Of a stretch of 64,000 nt of DNA, positions 17,003 through 25,755 are shown in pieces. The notes below the pieces were generated by a model, which worked only from the letters and a program-made list of their open reading frames with translations, did no database searches and was not told where the DNA came from. The stretch covers positions 310,001 through 374,000 of the forward strand of contig NZ_FOIK01000001.1 in NCBI RefSeq assembly GCF_900111565.1. Direction: 5' to 3'. This stretch comes from Paenibacillus sp. NFR01 (lineage in GTDB: Bacteria; Bacillota; Bacilli; Paenibacillales; Paenibacillaceae). Made by a program: the position numbers and the translations under genes. Position 1 is the first letter of the stretch. Every line of letters begins with the position of its first letter.

Positions 17003-18220
17003 TTACCGGAACCACCGCGGCTCCTTGTGATGATACAGTTTCAAGCGCACCCATACCGTGTTGACCAGCAGGAAACCGCCCGAGATGATAAACAGGCCCT
17101 CGATGCCGATATATGCGGATAAAAAGCCGCCGATCACCGCACCGAGCATATTGCCGAGCGCCAGCATGCTGCTGTTAAAGCCGAAAGCCCGGCTCTCCTT
17201 GCCGTCCGGCGTGTAGGAGCGGATCAGGGCATTGACGCTCGGCAGCAGGCCGCCCATAAAGATGCCCATCAGGAACCGCACGGCAATCAGCTGCCAGACG
17301 CTGGTCACAAAAGCCTGCGGGATCAGGAACAGCGCGGCGCCGATCAGGGCAAACGTCAGAATCCGGTGCGCGCCGACCTTGTCGCTCAGCTTGCCAAGGA
17401 GCGGCGAGGCGATCATGTTGGAGATGCCAGTCACCGCGCTGACCATACCGGCCCAGAAGGCGATATCGACGGCGGAGTTATGGAGCTTCTGTACATAGAG
17501 CGGCAGCAGCGACATCGGGCTGATCATCGCGAATTGCAGCAGGAACGTAACGCCGAACAGGGCGGGCAGCTGCTGTACCTTCGCCAGCTCTTTGAAGCCC
17601 TCCAGCACGGAGATCTGCGGGACCTTGGCCGCTTCGGCGCGGTCGAAGCTTTCTTTGACCAGAAACATCGCCAGCAGCGAAGCAACGAACAGCAGCGTGC
17701 CCACGACATAGAAAATCGGCCGGAAGCCCATAACGTCAGCCATGGCACCGCCGATCAAAGGCCCCAAAATCGTGCCGGCAACCGAACCCGACTGCATCAG
17801 CCCCATGGCAAAACCCATTCGCGGCTTCGGCGTACTGCCGGAGACGAGGGCGATGGAAGCGGGATTGAACCCGGAAATCGTCCCGTTCAGCAGCCGCAGC
17901 AGCAGGAGCTGGATCGGATTCTGGGCGAAGCCCATCAGCACGATGACCAGCGCCATGCCGAAGCTGGAGCGCAGCAGCATGATTTTACGGCCGTATTTGT
18001 CGGACAGCTTGCCCCAGAGCGGCTGGAAAATAAATGAGGTCAAAAAGTTGGCGGCAAAAATGAGGCCGGCCCACATGCCGACCGCATCTCCCTTTACGCC
18101 AAGATCCTGGGCCAGGTAGAGCGACAGGAACGGCGTGATCATCGTCATCCCGGCGTTGACCAGGAATTGGCCGAACCAAAGCACGATGAGGTTGATTTTC
18201 CACGTCTCCCAATTCTTCAA
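17003..18220 (-). CDS. MFS drug-efflux-type transporter
   Basis: The roughly 405-residue protein has 12 hydrophobic helices and the MFS loop motif GKLSDKYGRKIMLL after helix 2, repeated as GKLSDKVGAHR after helix 8. It most resembles proton-driven multidrug exporters (DHA1). The substrate is unknown. The start is a TTG at 18220, with AAAGGAAGTGA upstream; the in-frame TTG at 18241 overlaps that binding site. It is divergent from the heme operon. Confidence 0.8.
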   Translation of the reverse strand: MKNWETWKINLIVLWFGQFLVNAGMTMITPFLSLYLAQDLGVKGDAVGMWAGLIFAANFLTSFIFQPLWGKLSDKYGRKIMLLRSSFGMALVIVLMGFAQNPIQLLLLRLLNGTISGFNPASIALVSGSTPKPRMGFAMGLMQSGSVAGTILGPLIGGAMADVMGFRPIFYVVGTLLFVASLLAMFLVKESFDRAEAAKVPQISVLEGFKELAKVQQLPALFGVTFLLQFAMISPMSLLPLYVQKLHNSAVDIAFWAGMVSAVTGISNMIASPLLGKLSDKVGAHRILTFALIGAALFLIPQAFVTSVWQLIAVRFLMGIFMGGLLPSVNALIRSYTPDGKESRAFGFNSSMLALGNMLGAVIGGFLSAYIGIEGLFIISGGFLLVNTVWVRLKLYHHKEPRWFR

Positions 18221-18445
18221 AGTGCTTTCACTTCCTTTCAAAAATCTCGAAAAAATTCACGAAAAATTTACATCTAAATAGTATAACACATTTTTTTGGA
18301 TACTCATTGCAACAATTGTCATAGTTATGTCATGGGATTGTCATTCGAAGGCGGGCGTCCCGGTTGTTACCAAGTTTCAAAAAGGGCATAATAAGAATAT
18401 ATGTACGCAGCCTAATATCCTATCAAATCAAATGGAGATCTTATC

Positions 18446-19510
18446 ATGACCTACAACGACGCATTTATCCGCGCCTGCCGCAGGCAGGCCGTGGAGCATG
18501 TCCCGGTATGGTACATGCGGCAGGCGGGACGTTACGATCCCGAGTATCGCGCAATTAAGGAGAAATACTCCTTGCTGGAGATCTGCCGCCAGCCGGAGCT
18601 GGCCGCCGAGGTGACACTGATGCCGGTCCGCAAGCTTGGCGTCGATGCGGCGATCCTCTATTCGGACATCATGAACCCGGTGGCTTCCCTCGGCGTGGAT
18701 TTCGACATCGTTAAGAATGTCGGTCCTGTCATCGAGCAGCCGATCCGCAGCGCGGCGGACGTGGAACGGCTGAAACCGATCGACGTGGAAGGCGATCTCG
18801 GCCACATTCTGGAGACGATCCGCATCCTGGTCCGCGAGCTGGACGTTCCGCTTATTACTTTCGCAGGAGCGCCGTTCACCATTGCCAGCTACCTGATCGA
18901 AGGCAGACCTTCGAAGAGCTATCACCGCACCAAGGAAATGATGTACGGGCAGCCGAAGGTATGGGAGAAGCTGATGGAGAAACTGGGCGATATGGTTATC
19001 GCTTATCTTCGCAGCCATGTGCAGAGCGGGGGCAAGGCGTTCCAGCTGTTCGACAGTTGGGTCGGAGCGCTGGCTCCGCGGGACTTCGAGCAGTATGTGC
19101 TGCCGACCGTTTCGCGTATTTTTGCCGAACTTTCCGATCTTGATGTGCCGAAAATTTATTTCCCGGGCGTCAGCTCGGGCGAGCTGCTGCCAAGCCTGGC
19201 CGGTCTCAAAGCCGATGTCATCGGACTCGACTGGCGGGTATCGCTGACCGAAGGACGGCGGAGAACGGGCGGCGGATTTGCCGTTCAGGGCAATCTCGAT
19301 CCGTACCTGCTGACCGCGCCGATGGATGTGCTGAAGAGCCGCGCCAAGGACCTGATCGACGAAGGGGTGCGGGAACCGGGGTATGTTTTCAATTTGGGGC
19401 ATGGTTTATTTCCGGAAGCCTCGCTGGACACGCTAAAAGAGCTGACTGCATTCGTGCATGAGTATTCGGCGCAAGTCCTGAAGCAAACGGCGGAAGCGAA
19501 GCAGCTGTAA
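18446..19510 (+). CDS. hemE: Uroporphyrinogen decarboxylase
   Basis: HemE converts uroporphyrinogen III to coproporphyrinogen III in the cytosol. The 354-residue protein has the signatures VWYMRQAGRYDPEYR (residues 21-35) and FAGAPFTIASYLIEG, and the late motif GYVFNLGHG. It opens the hemE-hemH-hemY operon, the conserved Gram-positive coproporphyrin-dependent heme branch. The ATG follows GGAGATCTTATC. The gap to hemH is 63 bp. Confidence 0.95.
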   Translation: MTYNDAFIRACRRQAVEHVPVWYMRQAGRYDPEYRAIKEKYSLLEICRQPELAAEVTLMPVRKLGVDAAILYSDIMNPVASLGVDFDIVKNVGPVIEQPIRSAADVERLKPIDVEGDLGHILETIRILVRELDVPLITFAGAPFTIASYLIEGRPSKSYHRTKEMMYGQPKVWEKLMEKLGDMVIAYLRSHVQSGGKAFQLFDSWVGALAPRDFEQYVLPTVSRIFAELSDLDVPKIYFPGVSSGELLPSLAGLKADVIGLDWRVSLTEGRRRTGGGFAVQGNLDPYLLTAPMDVLKSRAKDLIDEGVREPGYVFNLGHGLFPEASLDTLKELTAFVHEYSAQVLKQTAEAKQL

Positions 19511-19573
19511 GTAGCGGATTCTTTCGGAACTGTTGCAACCTACGGACATTATTCGTAAAAGGAGATGGATTCC

Positions 19574-20533
19574 ATGACAGCCAAAATCGGTGTACTCGTC
19601 ATGTCTTACGGCACCCCCGAAAGTTTGGAGGGCGTTGAAGCGTATTACACGCATATCCGGCGCGGCAACCCGCCGACCGCCGATCAGCTCAAGGAGTTGA
19701 AGGACCGTTATGAGGCGATCGTGGGCGGGGTGTTTCCGCTGCGGGAGAATACGGACCGCCAGGTCGAAGCGCTGCAGGAGGCGCTGGACAACGAACGGGG
19801 CGGCGGAGAAGTAGAATTTGTATGTTACCAGGGGCTCAAGCACGCGTCCCCGTTCATTGAAGACGGTGTGGAAGCGATGGCCCGGGACGGCATTACCGAA
19901 GCGGTAGGCGTCGTGCTGGCGCCGCATTATTCCGTGATGAGCGTGGGCGGATATCTTAAACGCGCCAAGGAAAAAGCGGAGGCCTGCGGCATCCGTTTCA
20001 TCGGCGTGGAAAGCTACCATTTGCACCCGGTGCTGGTTGAAGCGCTGGGCAAACGGGTGGCGGATAAGCTTGACGCCTTCGAGGAGACCGGCGCGGGGCG
20101 CGAGGACGTACGCGTCCTGTTCAGCGCGCACAGCCTGCCGGAGCGGATCCTTTCCATGGGCGACCCGTACCGCGACCAGCTGCTGGCAACCTCGCAGGCG
20201 GTTGCCGACGTTGCGGGTGTGAAGAACTGGCAGTTCACCTGGCAGAGCGCGGGACGTACCTCCGAGCCGTGGCTCGGACCGGACATCCTGGATACGCTTC
20301 GCGAGCTGGCCGATGATCAGCAGGTGAAATATGTGCTGTCCGCGCCGATCGGCTTCGTCTCCGACCATTTGGAGGTGCTGTACGATCTGGATATCGAAGC
20401 GCAGGCGCTGGCCGGCGAGCTGGATCTGCGGCTGATGCGCATTGATTCGCTGAACAGCGATCCTGCTTATATGGCCGTGCTCAGCGATGTGGTGCGCCAG
20501 GCGGCATGTGAATTGAAGGTGAAGCAGCAATGA
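19574..20533 (+). CDS. hemH: Coproporphyrin III ferrochelatase
   Basis: The 319-residue protein inserts iron into the porphyrin; in Firmicutes the substrate is coproporphyrin III (CpfC). The signatures include VLVMSYGTPES, LAPHYSVMSVGGY, with the likely metal-site His, and VLFSAHSLPERI. AAAGGAG at 19558-19564 favours the ATG at 19574 over the one at 19565, which directly abuts it. Its stop overlaps the hemY start (ATGA, 20530-20533). Confidence 0.93.
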   Translation: MTAKIGVLVMSYGTPESLEGVEAYYTHIRRGNPPTADQLKELKDRYEAIVGGVFPLRENTDRQVEALQEALDNERGGGEVEFVCYQGLKHASPFIEDGVEAMARDGITEAVGVVLAPHYSVMSVGGYLKRAKEKAEACGIRFIGVESYHLHPVLVEALGKRVADKLDAFEETGAGREDVRVLFSAHSLPERILSMGDPYRDQLLATSQAVADVAGVKNWQFTWQSAGRTSEPWLGPDILDTLRELADDQQVKYVLSAPIGFVSDHLEVLYDLDIEAQALAGELDLRLMRIDSLNSDPAYMAVLSDVVRQAACELKVKQQ

Positions 20534-21963
20534 CGGAGGTACCGCGCAGGATCGTCATTGTCGGCGGTGGGCTCAGCGGCCTCAGCGCTGCCTATTATGT
20601 ACGCAAATATTACCGTGAAGCCGGAGTCACTCCGGAGATTGTCATTGTCGAGAAGGAAGCCAGACTGGGCGGAAAGATCGAGACGCTGGAGAAGGAAGGT
20701 TTCGTCATCGAGAAAGGGCCGGATTCTTATCTGGCCCGCAAATCGGTGATGACCGAGCTGGCCAAGGAGCTGGGACTGGAGCAGGAGCTGGTTACCACCA
20801 ATCCGAATGCCAAAAAGACCTACATACTGCAAAAAGGCAAACTGCATCCGATGCCGGCGGGTCTCGTGCTCGGCGTACCTACGGAGCTGCGTCCGTTCCT
20901 GAGGAGCGGCCTCGTCTCCTTGGGAGGCAAGCTGCGGGCCATGATGGACTTCGTGCTGCCGCCGCGGCGCAGCAAGGACGACGAGCCGCTCGGCGAGCTG
21001 ATCGAACGGCGCCTCGGGAGCGAGGTGCTGGAGAACATCACCGAGCCGCTGCTGGCCGGTATTTACGCCGGCGATATGCGCAAGATCAGCCTGCAGGCGA
21101 CCTTCCCGCAGTTCGGGGAAGTGGAGCGCAAGTACGGCAGCCTGATCCGTGGCATGACGACCGGCCGTAAGCCGGCGGAGACGCATACCGGAACAAAGAA
21201 GAGTGCTTTCCTTACGTTCCGCCGGGGGCTGGGAAGCCTTGTGAACGCCTTGATCCGCGACCTTCACGATGTGGAGCAGCGTACCGGAACCGCGGTGTCC
21301 GCGATTAAGCGCCTTGATGCTGCGGTGCCCGCCGGAATGCCGGCATCGCGCTATGCGGTGGAACTGGACAGCGGGGAAGTTCTTCCGGCAGACGACATTT
21401 ATGTTACTGTGCAAAATTTCATTGCCGCAGACCTGCTCCGCCCGCATGTGGATGTATCCGCGCTGGACCGCGTCAACTATGTCTCCGTGGCCAATGTGGT
21501 ACTGGCTTTCGAGAAGAAGGACATCGTCAGCGAATACGACGGCTCCGGATTCTTGGTCCCGCGGAAGGAGAACCGCAATATCACAGCATCCACCTGGACA
21601 TCGACGAAATGGCTGCACACAAGTCCGGACGACAAGGTGCTGCTGCGCTGTTATGTCGGCAGGGCCGGCGACGAGCAGAATGTCGCGCTGCCGGATGACG
21701 CTTTGACCGAGCTGGTGCGCAAGGATTTGCGCGAAATCATGGGCATTACCGCGACGCCGAAGTTCGCGGAGATTACCCGCCTCAAATCTTCGATGCCGCA
21801 ATACCCTGTCGGGCATATGCAGAATATTGCCGCCTTACGCGGCGAATTGTCCCAAAAGCTTCCCGGCGTCTACGCGTTCGGGGCGGGATATGACGGCATC
21901 GGCATGCCGGACTGCATCAAACAGGCGAAGGAAACGGCGGAAGCCGCGGCACATGCCTTATAA
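20530..21963 (+). CDS. hemY: Coproporphyrinogen III oxidase, FAD-dependent (HemY/CgoX)
   Basis: The 477-residue flavoprotein oxidises coproporphyrinogen III to coproporphyrin III in Gram-positive bacteria. A Rossmann dinucleotide motif (IVGGGLSGLSAAYY, residues 10-23) and a C-terminal FAD-contact segment GVYAFGAGYDGIGMPDCI are clear. The ATGA overlap with hemH indicates coupled translation. A terminator follows at 21988. Confidence 0.93.
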   Translation: MTEVPRRIVIVGGGLSGLSAAYYVRKYYREAGVTPEIVIVEKEARLGGKIETLEKEGFVIEKGPDSYLARKSVMTELAKELGLEQELVTTNPNAKKTYILQKGKLHPMPAGLVLGVPTELRPFLRSGLVSLGGKLRAMMDFVLPPRRSKDDEPLGELIERRLGSEVLENITEPLLAGIYAGDMRKISLQATFPQFGEVERKYGSLIRGMTTGRKPAETHTGTKKSAFLTFRRGLGSLVNALIRDLHDVEQRTGTAVSAIKRLDAAVPAGMPASRYAVELDSGEVLPADDIYVTVQNFIAADLLRPHVDVSALDRVNYVSVANVVLAFEKKDIVSEYDGSGFLVPRKENRNITASTWTSTKWLHTSPDDKVLLRCYVGRAGDEQNVALPDDALTELVRKDLREIMGITATPKFAEITRLKSSMPQYPVGHMQNIAALRGELSQKLPGVYAFGAGYDGIGMPDCIKQAKETAEAAAHAL

Positions 21964-21987
21964 GATCGATTTGTCATGTTGATGAAG

Positions 21988-22027
21988 GCGGTGGAGCACG
22001 GCGGTAAGCCGTTGTTTCACCGCTTTT
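21988..22027 (+). terminator. Terminator after the heme operon
   Basis: GCGGTG (21988-21993) pairs with CACCGC (22018-22023), with an inner GGC/GCC pair, followed by TTTT. Confidence 0.7.
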
Positions 22028-22061
22028 GCTATGCCGAGGGAAGAGCTTTTGCCGGCTCATA

Positions 22062-22070
22062 TGCTATAAT
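22062..22070 (+). promoter_or_regulatory. Extended -10 promoter of the CapA-like gene
   Basis: TGCTATAAT is a perfect extended -10 element, 36 bp before the ATG. No good -35 box is seen. Confidence 0.55.
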
Positions 22071-22106
22071 AAAAGCACTTTAACGAAAAGGAGTATATTT
22101 TTACCC

Positions 22107-23450
22107 ATGTATCCGCCGCGATCAAGCAACAGGCAAGACCAGCAACGCAGCAAAAAACGCAGGCGCAAAACGGCTTGGGCATGGATGATTAATGGTACTC
22201 TGCTCGCATTGATTACTGCATTGCTTGCCTATCATTTTATCGGTACCGGCAAAGAGGGAGCGTCACCGCCCGAGCCGGCTGTTTCGGCAGCGCCAACGGA
22301 TTCTGCTGCGGCAGGCGAGAGCCCGCCGCCGGATGAACCTGCCGTGACAGCGCCCCCTTCGCCTTCATCTGAAGTTTCACCTACGCCGACGGCCACTCAG
22401 ATGGAGACGCCTGAGCCCGAACCGTCGGCAACCGCCACGCCGGAACCTACACTGGAGCCTGCCGCAACCGGCGGCGCAGGAACCGGTTCAGGAACGCCGG
22501 GAGATAACGTAACTCTGAATTTCGCGGGCGATGTGATTTTTGCCGGGAAAGTCGGCGAATTGCTGCAGAAGCAAGGGTATGATTATCCATTTTCCGCTCT
22601 GGGCGGGATGTTCAAGCAGGATGATCTGACGGTGGTCAATCTGGAAACGCCGGTGACCACAGGCGGCGTAAGCGCGGTGAACAAGCAATTTGTGTTCAAA
22701 AGCGCGCCGCAGGCGCTGGACGCCCTGAAAGCCGCCGGTGTCGATGCGGTCAATCTGGCCAATAACCACTCGCTGGATATGGGCACGGAAGGGCTGCTGG
22801 ATACGCTGGGTCATTTGGATCAGCGCGGCATTCCCCATGTCGGAGCCGGACGCAATGCCAAGGAAGCGTACACCGCGCAGCACTTTGAACGCAAAGGCAT
22901 CAAGATTGCGCTGTTAGGCTTTACCCGCGTTATTCCGCATAGCGACTGGGTGGCCGGAGCGAATCAACCCGGCGTCGCGTCGGTGTATGATAACCGTGAG
23001 GCACTGAAGGCGATTGCCCGTGAAAAAGCGGACAATAATCTCGTCATCGTCATCGTCCACTGGGGCAAGGAACGCGTCGAGCAATATGACGGCACACAGC
23101 AGGAGCTTGGCCGCAGCTTCATCGATGCCGGCGCCGATCTGGTGATCGGGGGCCACCCGCATGTGCTCCAGGGCATCGAACCGTATAAGGGGAAGTGGAT
23201 TGCGTACAGCACGGGGAACTTTATTTTTACCCGTTCAACCGTACCCGCTACCTGGGAGACGGCCGTGTTCACGGCGCAGTGCGGCGTCTCGGGCGATTGC
23301 TCGCTGAAGCTGACTCCGATGAATGCGGAGCTCGGACGTCCGGTGCCGATGAATGCCGAGGATGGCCGGCAGCTGCTGACCAAAGTTCAGGCATTGTCCA
23401 GCGGGCTTGTTAACATCCGGACAGACGGTTCGGTCGTCCGCGCCAAGTAA
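22107..23450 (+). CDS. CapA-family membrane-anchored protein (PGA_cap metallophosphatase fold)
   Basis: The 447-residue protein has a basic N-terminus, one membrane helix (about 27-46), a Pro/Ala/Ser/Thr-rich linker (about 50-130) and an extracellular PGA_cap domain (from about 133). Motifs are NFAGDVIFAGK, LANNHSLDMG and GGHPHVLQGIE, typical metallophosphatase-fold residues. CapA proteins take part in poly-gamma-glutamate capsule export. No capBC genes are nearby, so a capsule role is uncertain. The ATG at 22107 is downstream of AAAAGGAGTAT. Confidence 0.8.
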   Translation: MYPPRSSNRQDQQRSKKRRRKTAWAWMINGTLLALITALLAYHFIGTGKEGASPPEPAVSAAPTDSAAAGESPPPDEPAVTAPPSPSSEVSPTPTATQMETPEPEPSATATPEPTLEPAATGGAGTGSGTPGDNVTLNFAGDVIFAGKVGELLQKQGYDYPFSALGGMFKQDDLTVVNLETPVTTGGVSAVNKQFVFKSAPQALDALKAAGVDAVNLANNHSLDMGTEGLLDTLGHLDQRGIPHVGAGRNAKEAYTAQHFERKGIKIALLGFTRVIPHSDWVAGANQPGVASVYDNREALKAIAREKADNNLVIVIVHWGKERVEQYDGTQQELGRSFIDAGADLVIGGHPHVLQGIEPYKGKWIAYSTGNFIFTRSTVPATWETAVFTAQCGVSGDCSLKLTPMNAELGRPVPMNAEDGRQLLTKVQALSSGLVNIRTDGSVVRAK

Positions 23451-23505
23451 GCCCGTTCACCCACTGTAAAGTCCATAGACATCCATTTTTGCGGAGGTGC
23501 CTGAC

Positions 23506-24237
23506 ATGAAAAATATGTGCGTCGCCCACCGGGGATTTTCCGGTAAAGCACCCGAGAACACATTGGCTGCCGTGCGCATGGCGCTGGCGCTCCCGTATGT
23601 GCGCTGGATGGAAATCGATGTGCAGCTGACCAAGGACGGCGTACCCGTCGTCATTCACGATTTTACGCTGGACCGCACCACCAATGGACACGGAAAAGTC
23701 AAGGATATGGATTATGAGCAAATGCGGCGGCTGGATGCCGGAAGCTGGAAGGGCAGGACCTTTCGCGGCGAACGCGTCCCGGCGCTGCAGGAAGTGCTGG
23801 AGCTTGCCGCCGGCAAGCTGCGGCTCAACATTGAGCTGAAGACAACGGGGAATATGTACCCGGGACTGGAGCAGGCGGTAATCGATTTGGTTTATGCCAA
23901 AGGGATGCAGGAAGATGTGGTGTTGACCTCATTTGACAGCGAAGCGCTCCGGAAGGTCAAATCGCTGGCTCCGGATCTGCGCACAGGCCTTATCTACGAC
24001 GCCCGTTCAGGAGACCCTGACCGGAAGCTTAAGGAACTGGACTGCTCGTTCCTGTCGATCCACTTTGGTCGGCTGAACAAGGAGCTGGCGGCCAGGCTGA
24101 CGGAGCGTGGCGTCCGCACCATGGCCTGGACCGTCAATAAAGCCAAGGAGATGCGCCATCTGGCCGCGATGAACTCCGACATTATGATCTGCACCAACCG
24201 TCCCGATATTTGGGGCGCGACATTTTTAAATACGTAG
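23506..24237 (+). CDS. Glycerophosphodiester phosphodiesterase
   Basis: The 243-residue protein hydrolyses glycerophosphodiesters to glycerol-3-phosphate and an alcohol. It has the GDPD signatures AHRGFSGKAPENT (residues 7-19), EIDVQLTKDGVPVVIHD and LNIELKT with metal ligands Glu/Asp and the His pair. There is no signal peptide, so it probably acts in the cytosol. GGAGG at 23493-23497 sets the ATG at 23506. It overlaps in transcription unit with the FAH gene 26 bp downstream. Confidence 0.88.
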   Translation: MKNMCVAHRGFSGKAPENTLAAVRMALALPYVRWMEIDVQLTKDGVPVVIHDFTLDRTTNGHGKVKDMDYEQMRRLDAGSWKGRTFRGERVPALQEVLELAAGKLRLNIELKTTGNMYPGLEQAVIDLVYAKGMQEDVVLTSFDSEALRKVKSLAPDLRTGLIYDARSGDPDRKLKELDCSFLSIHFGRLNKELAARLTERGVRTMAWTVNKAKEMRHLAAMNSDIMICTNRPDIWGATFLNT

Positions 24238-24263
24238 CCAAATTGAAGGAGGCCGATGGTCCG

Positions 24264-24887
24264 ATGGGTTCCGGTGTTAACAACATTTATTGTGTAGGAC
24301 GCAACTACAAAATGCATGCCGAAGAGCTGGGCAACAAGGTTCCCGCAGAGCCGCTGATCTTCTTAAAGCCATCCCATGCGGCAGTCGATCTCGACAAGGC
24401 GGTTATCCGCCTGCCACAAGGCGTTGGCCTGATCCATTATGAAGGCGAGCTTGTGCTGCGGATCGCCCGCGACTACGAGCCGGGAAAAACGGTGCAAGAC
24501 CTGGTCGATGTGATGGCGCTGGGCCTCGATTTCACGCTGCGGGATATCCATAACGACCTGCAAAAGAAAGGCCTGCCATGGACGCCGGCCAAAGGGTTCA
24601 AAAACGCCGCTCCGCTGACGCCGTACATTGCTTTTCCGGATCAAGAGGAGCTGGAAGCGACCGATTTCACCGTCCGCAAGAACGGGGAGGAAGTGCAGCG
24701 GGGCAACGTCCGCAACATGATCTTTTCGCTCCAGACGATCATTGACTTCATCGGTTCGCGCTATGGGCTGGGCAAAGACGATATCATCTTCACCGGCACG
24801 CCTGCCGGCGTCGGTCCAGTGGTACCGGGCGATTCCTTCGAGCTGTACTTCGGCGACCGGCTGATGGGCTCCTGCCTGATCGGCTGA
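24264..24887 (+). CDS. Fumarylacetoacetate hydrolase (FAH) family protein
   Basis: The 207-residue protein carries the FAH fold signatures: NIYCVGRNYKMHAEELG at the start, a metal-binding EGELVLRIARDY, DFTLRDIHNDLQ, and TGTPAGVGPV. Members hydrolyse C-C bonds in acylpyruvates or decarboxylate oxaloacetate. The specific substrate is unknown. The start at 24264 follows AAGGAGG by 11 bases. Its TGA overlaps the next ATG by one base (24887). Confidence 0.85.
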   Translation: MGSGVNNIYCVGRNYKMHAEELGNKVPAEPLIFLKPSHAAVDLDKAVIRLPQGVGLIHYEGELVLRIARDYEPGKTVQDLVDVMALGLDFTLRDIHNDLQKKGLPWTPAKGFKNAAPLTPYIAFPDQEELEATDFTVRKNGEEVQRGNVRNMIFSLQTIIDFIGSRYGLGKDDIIFTGTPAGVGPVVPGDSFELYFGDRLMGSCLIG

Positions 24888-25702
24888 TGGTCATCGAGCT
24901 GCTGCGCTGGATCGTCGGAGCCTGCGGCGCACTGCTGGTCGCCGGGGCAGCCTTTTATAAAGGCTCGCTCAGCTTCTCGGGCATGGCTGCCGCCGTCGTG
25001 ATGGGCACGGTTTATTTCGGGGCAGGCAACGCCTTCTGGTTCGGCATCCTGCTGCTGTTTTTTATCTCCTCCAGCCTGCTGTCGAAACTACGGCATGACC
25101 GCAAGGCCGAGCTGGAGGAGACGTACGACAAGACCGGCAAGCGCGATGCCGGCCAGGTGTTCGCCAACGGCGGAATCGGCATGCTCGCCGTGCTCGGCGG
25201 AGCCATCCTGCCGGATATACGCTGGGAGCTGTTTTTCGTCGGCGCGATGGCTGCCGTCACCTCCGACACGTGGGCGACGGAGATCGGCACGCTGGAGAAG
25301 CGGCCGCCGCGCTCGGTCTTGACGGGCAAGCGGCTGCCGACAGGCGCCTCCGGCGGCGTCTCCTGGCCGGGCACGCTGGCCGCCGCGGCGGGCGGCGCCC
25401 TTATTGGCAGCGCGGCCTGGCTGCTGCGCGAAGCCGCAGGGATGCCCGCGCGGCCGTTTGCCGAGCTGGCCCTGGCCGGCCTGATCGGCGGCCTCGCCGG
25501 CGCATTCGCGGACTCGCTGCTGGGCGTGACGGTGCAGCGGATGAACCGCTGCACCGTCTGCGGCCGCGAGGTGGAGGCCGCGCGGCACTGCGGGCAGCCG
25601 ACCGAGCATGCCCGGGGCTGGCGGCGGATGGATAACGACGCCGTCAACCTGCTCAGCTCGGCGATCGGCGGAGCCGCCGCGCTGCTGGTCTTGCTGCTGT
25701 AA
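24887..25702 (+). CDS. DUF92 integral membrane protein (VTE5/VTE6-like)
   Basis: The 271-residue protein has about six to seven membrane helices and the DUF92 motifs SDTWATEIG and GLAGAFADSLLGVTVQ. Plant members phosphorylate phytol or phytyl phosphate, so a polyprenyl kinase role is possible; this is inference. A soluble loop carries a Cys pair plus His-Cys (CTVCGREVEAARHCG), which could bind zinc. GC content is locally very high. It is translationally coupled to the FAH gene. Confidence 0.75.
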   Translation: MVIELLRWIVGACGALLVAGAAFYKGSLSFSGMAAAVVMGTVYFGAGNAFWFGILLLFFISSSLLSKLRHDRKAELEETYDKTGKRDAGQVFANGGIGMLAVLGGAILPDIRWELFFVGAMAAVTSDTWATEIGTLEKRPPRSVLTGKRLPTGASGGVSWPGTLAAAAGGALIGSAAWLLREAAGMPARPFAELALAGLIGGLAGAFADSLLGVTVQRMNRCTVCGREVEAARHCGQPTEHARGWRRMDNDAVNLLSSAIGGAAALLVLLL

Positions 25703-25755
25703 GCCAAGTGCCGCAGCGGCAACAACATAAACTACAAGGCAAGCGAGGATCAAGC

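Noticed and set aside
22107..23450. Complete poly-gamma-glutamate capsule locus
   Set aside because: Only a CapA-like protein is present; no capB or capC genes are adjacent.
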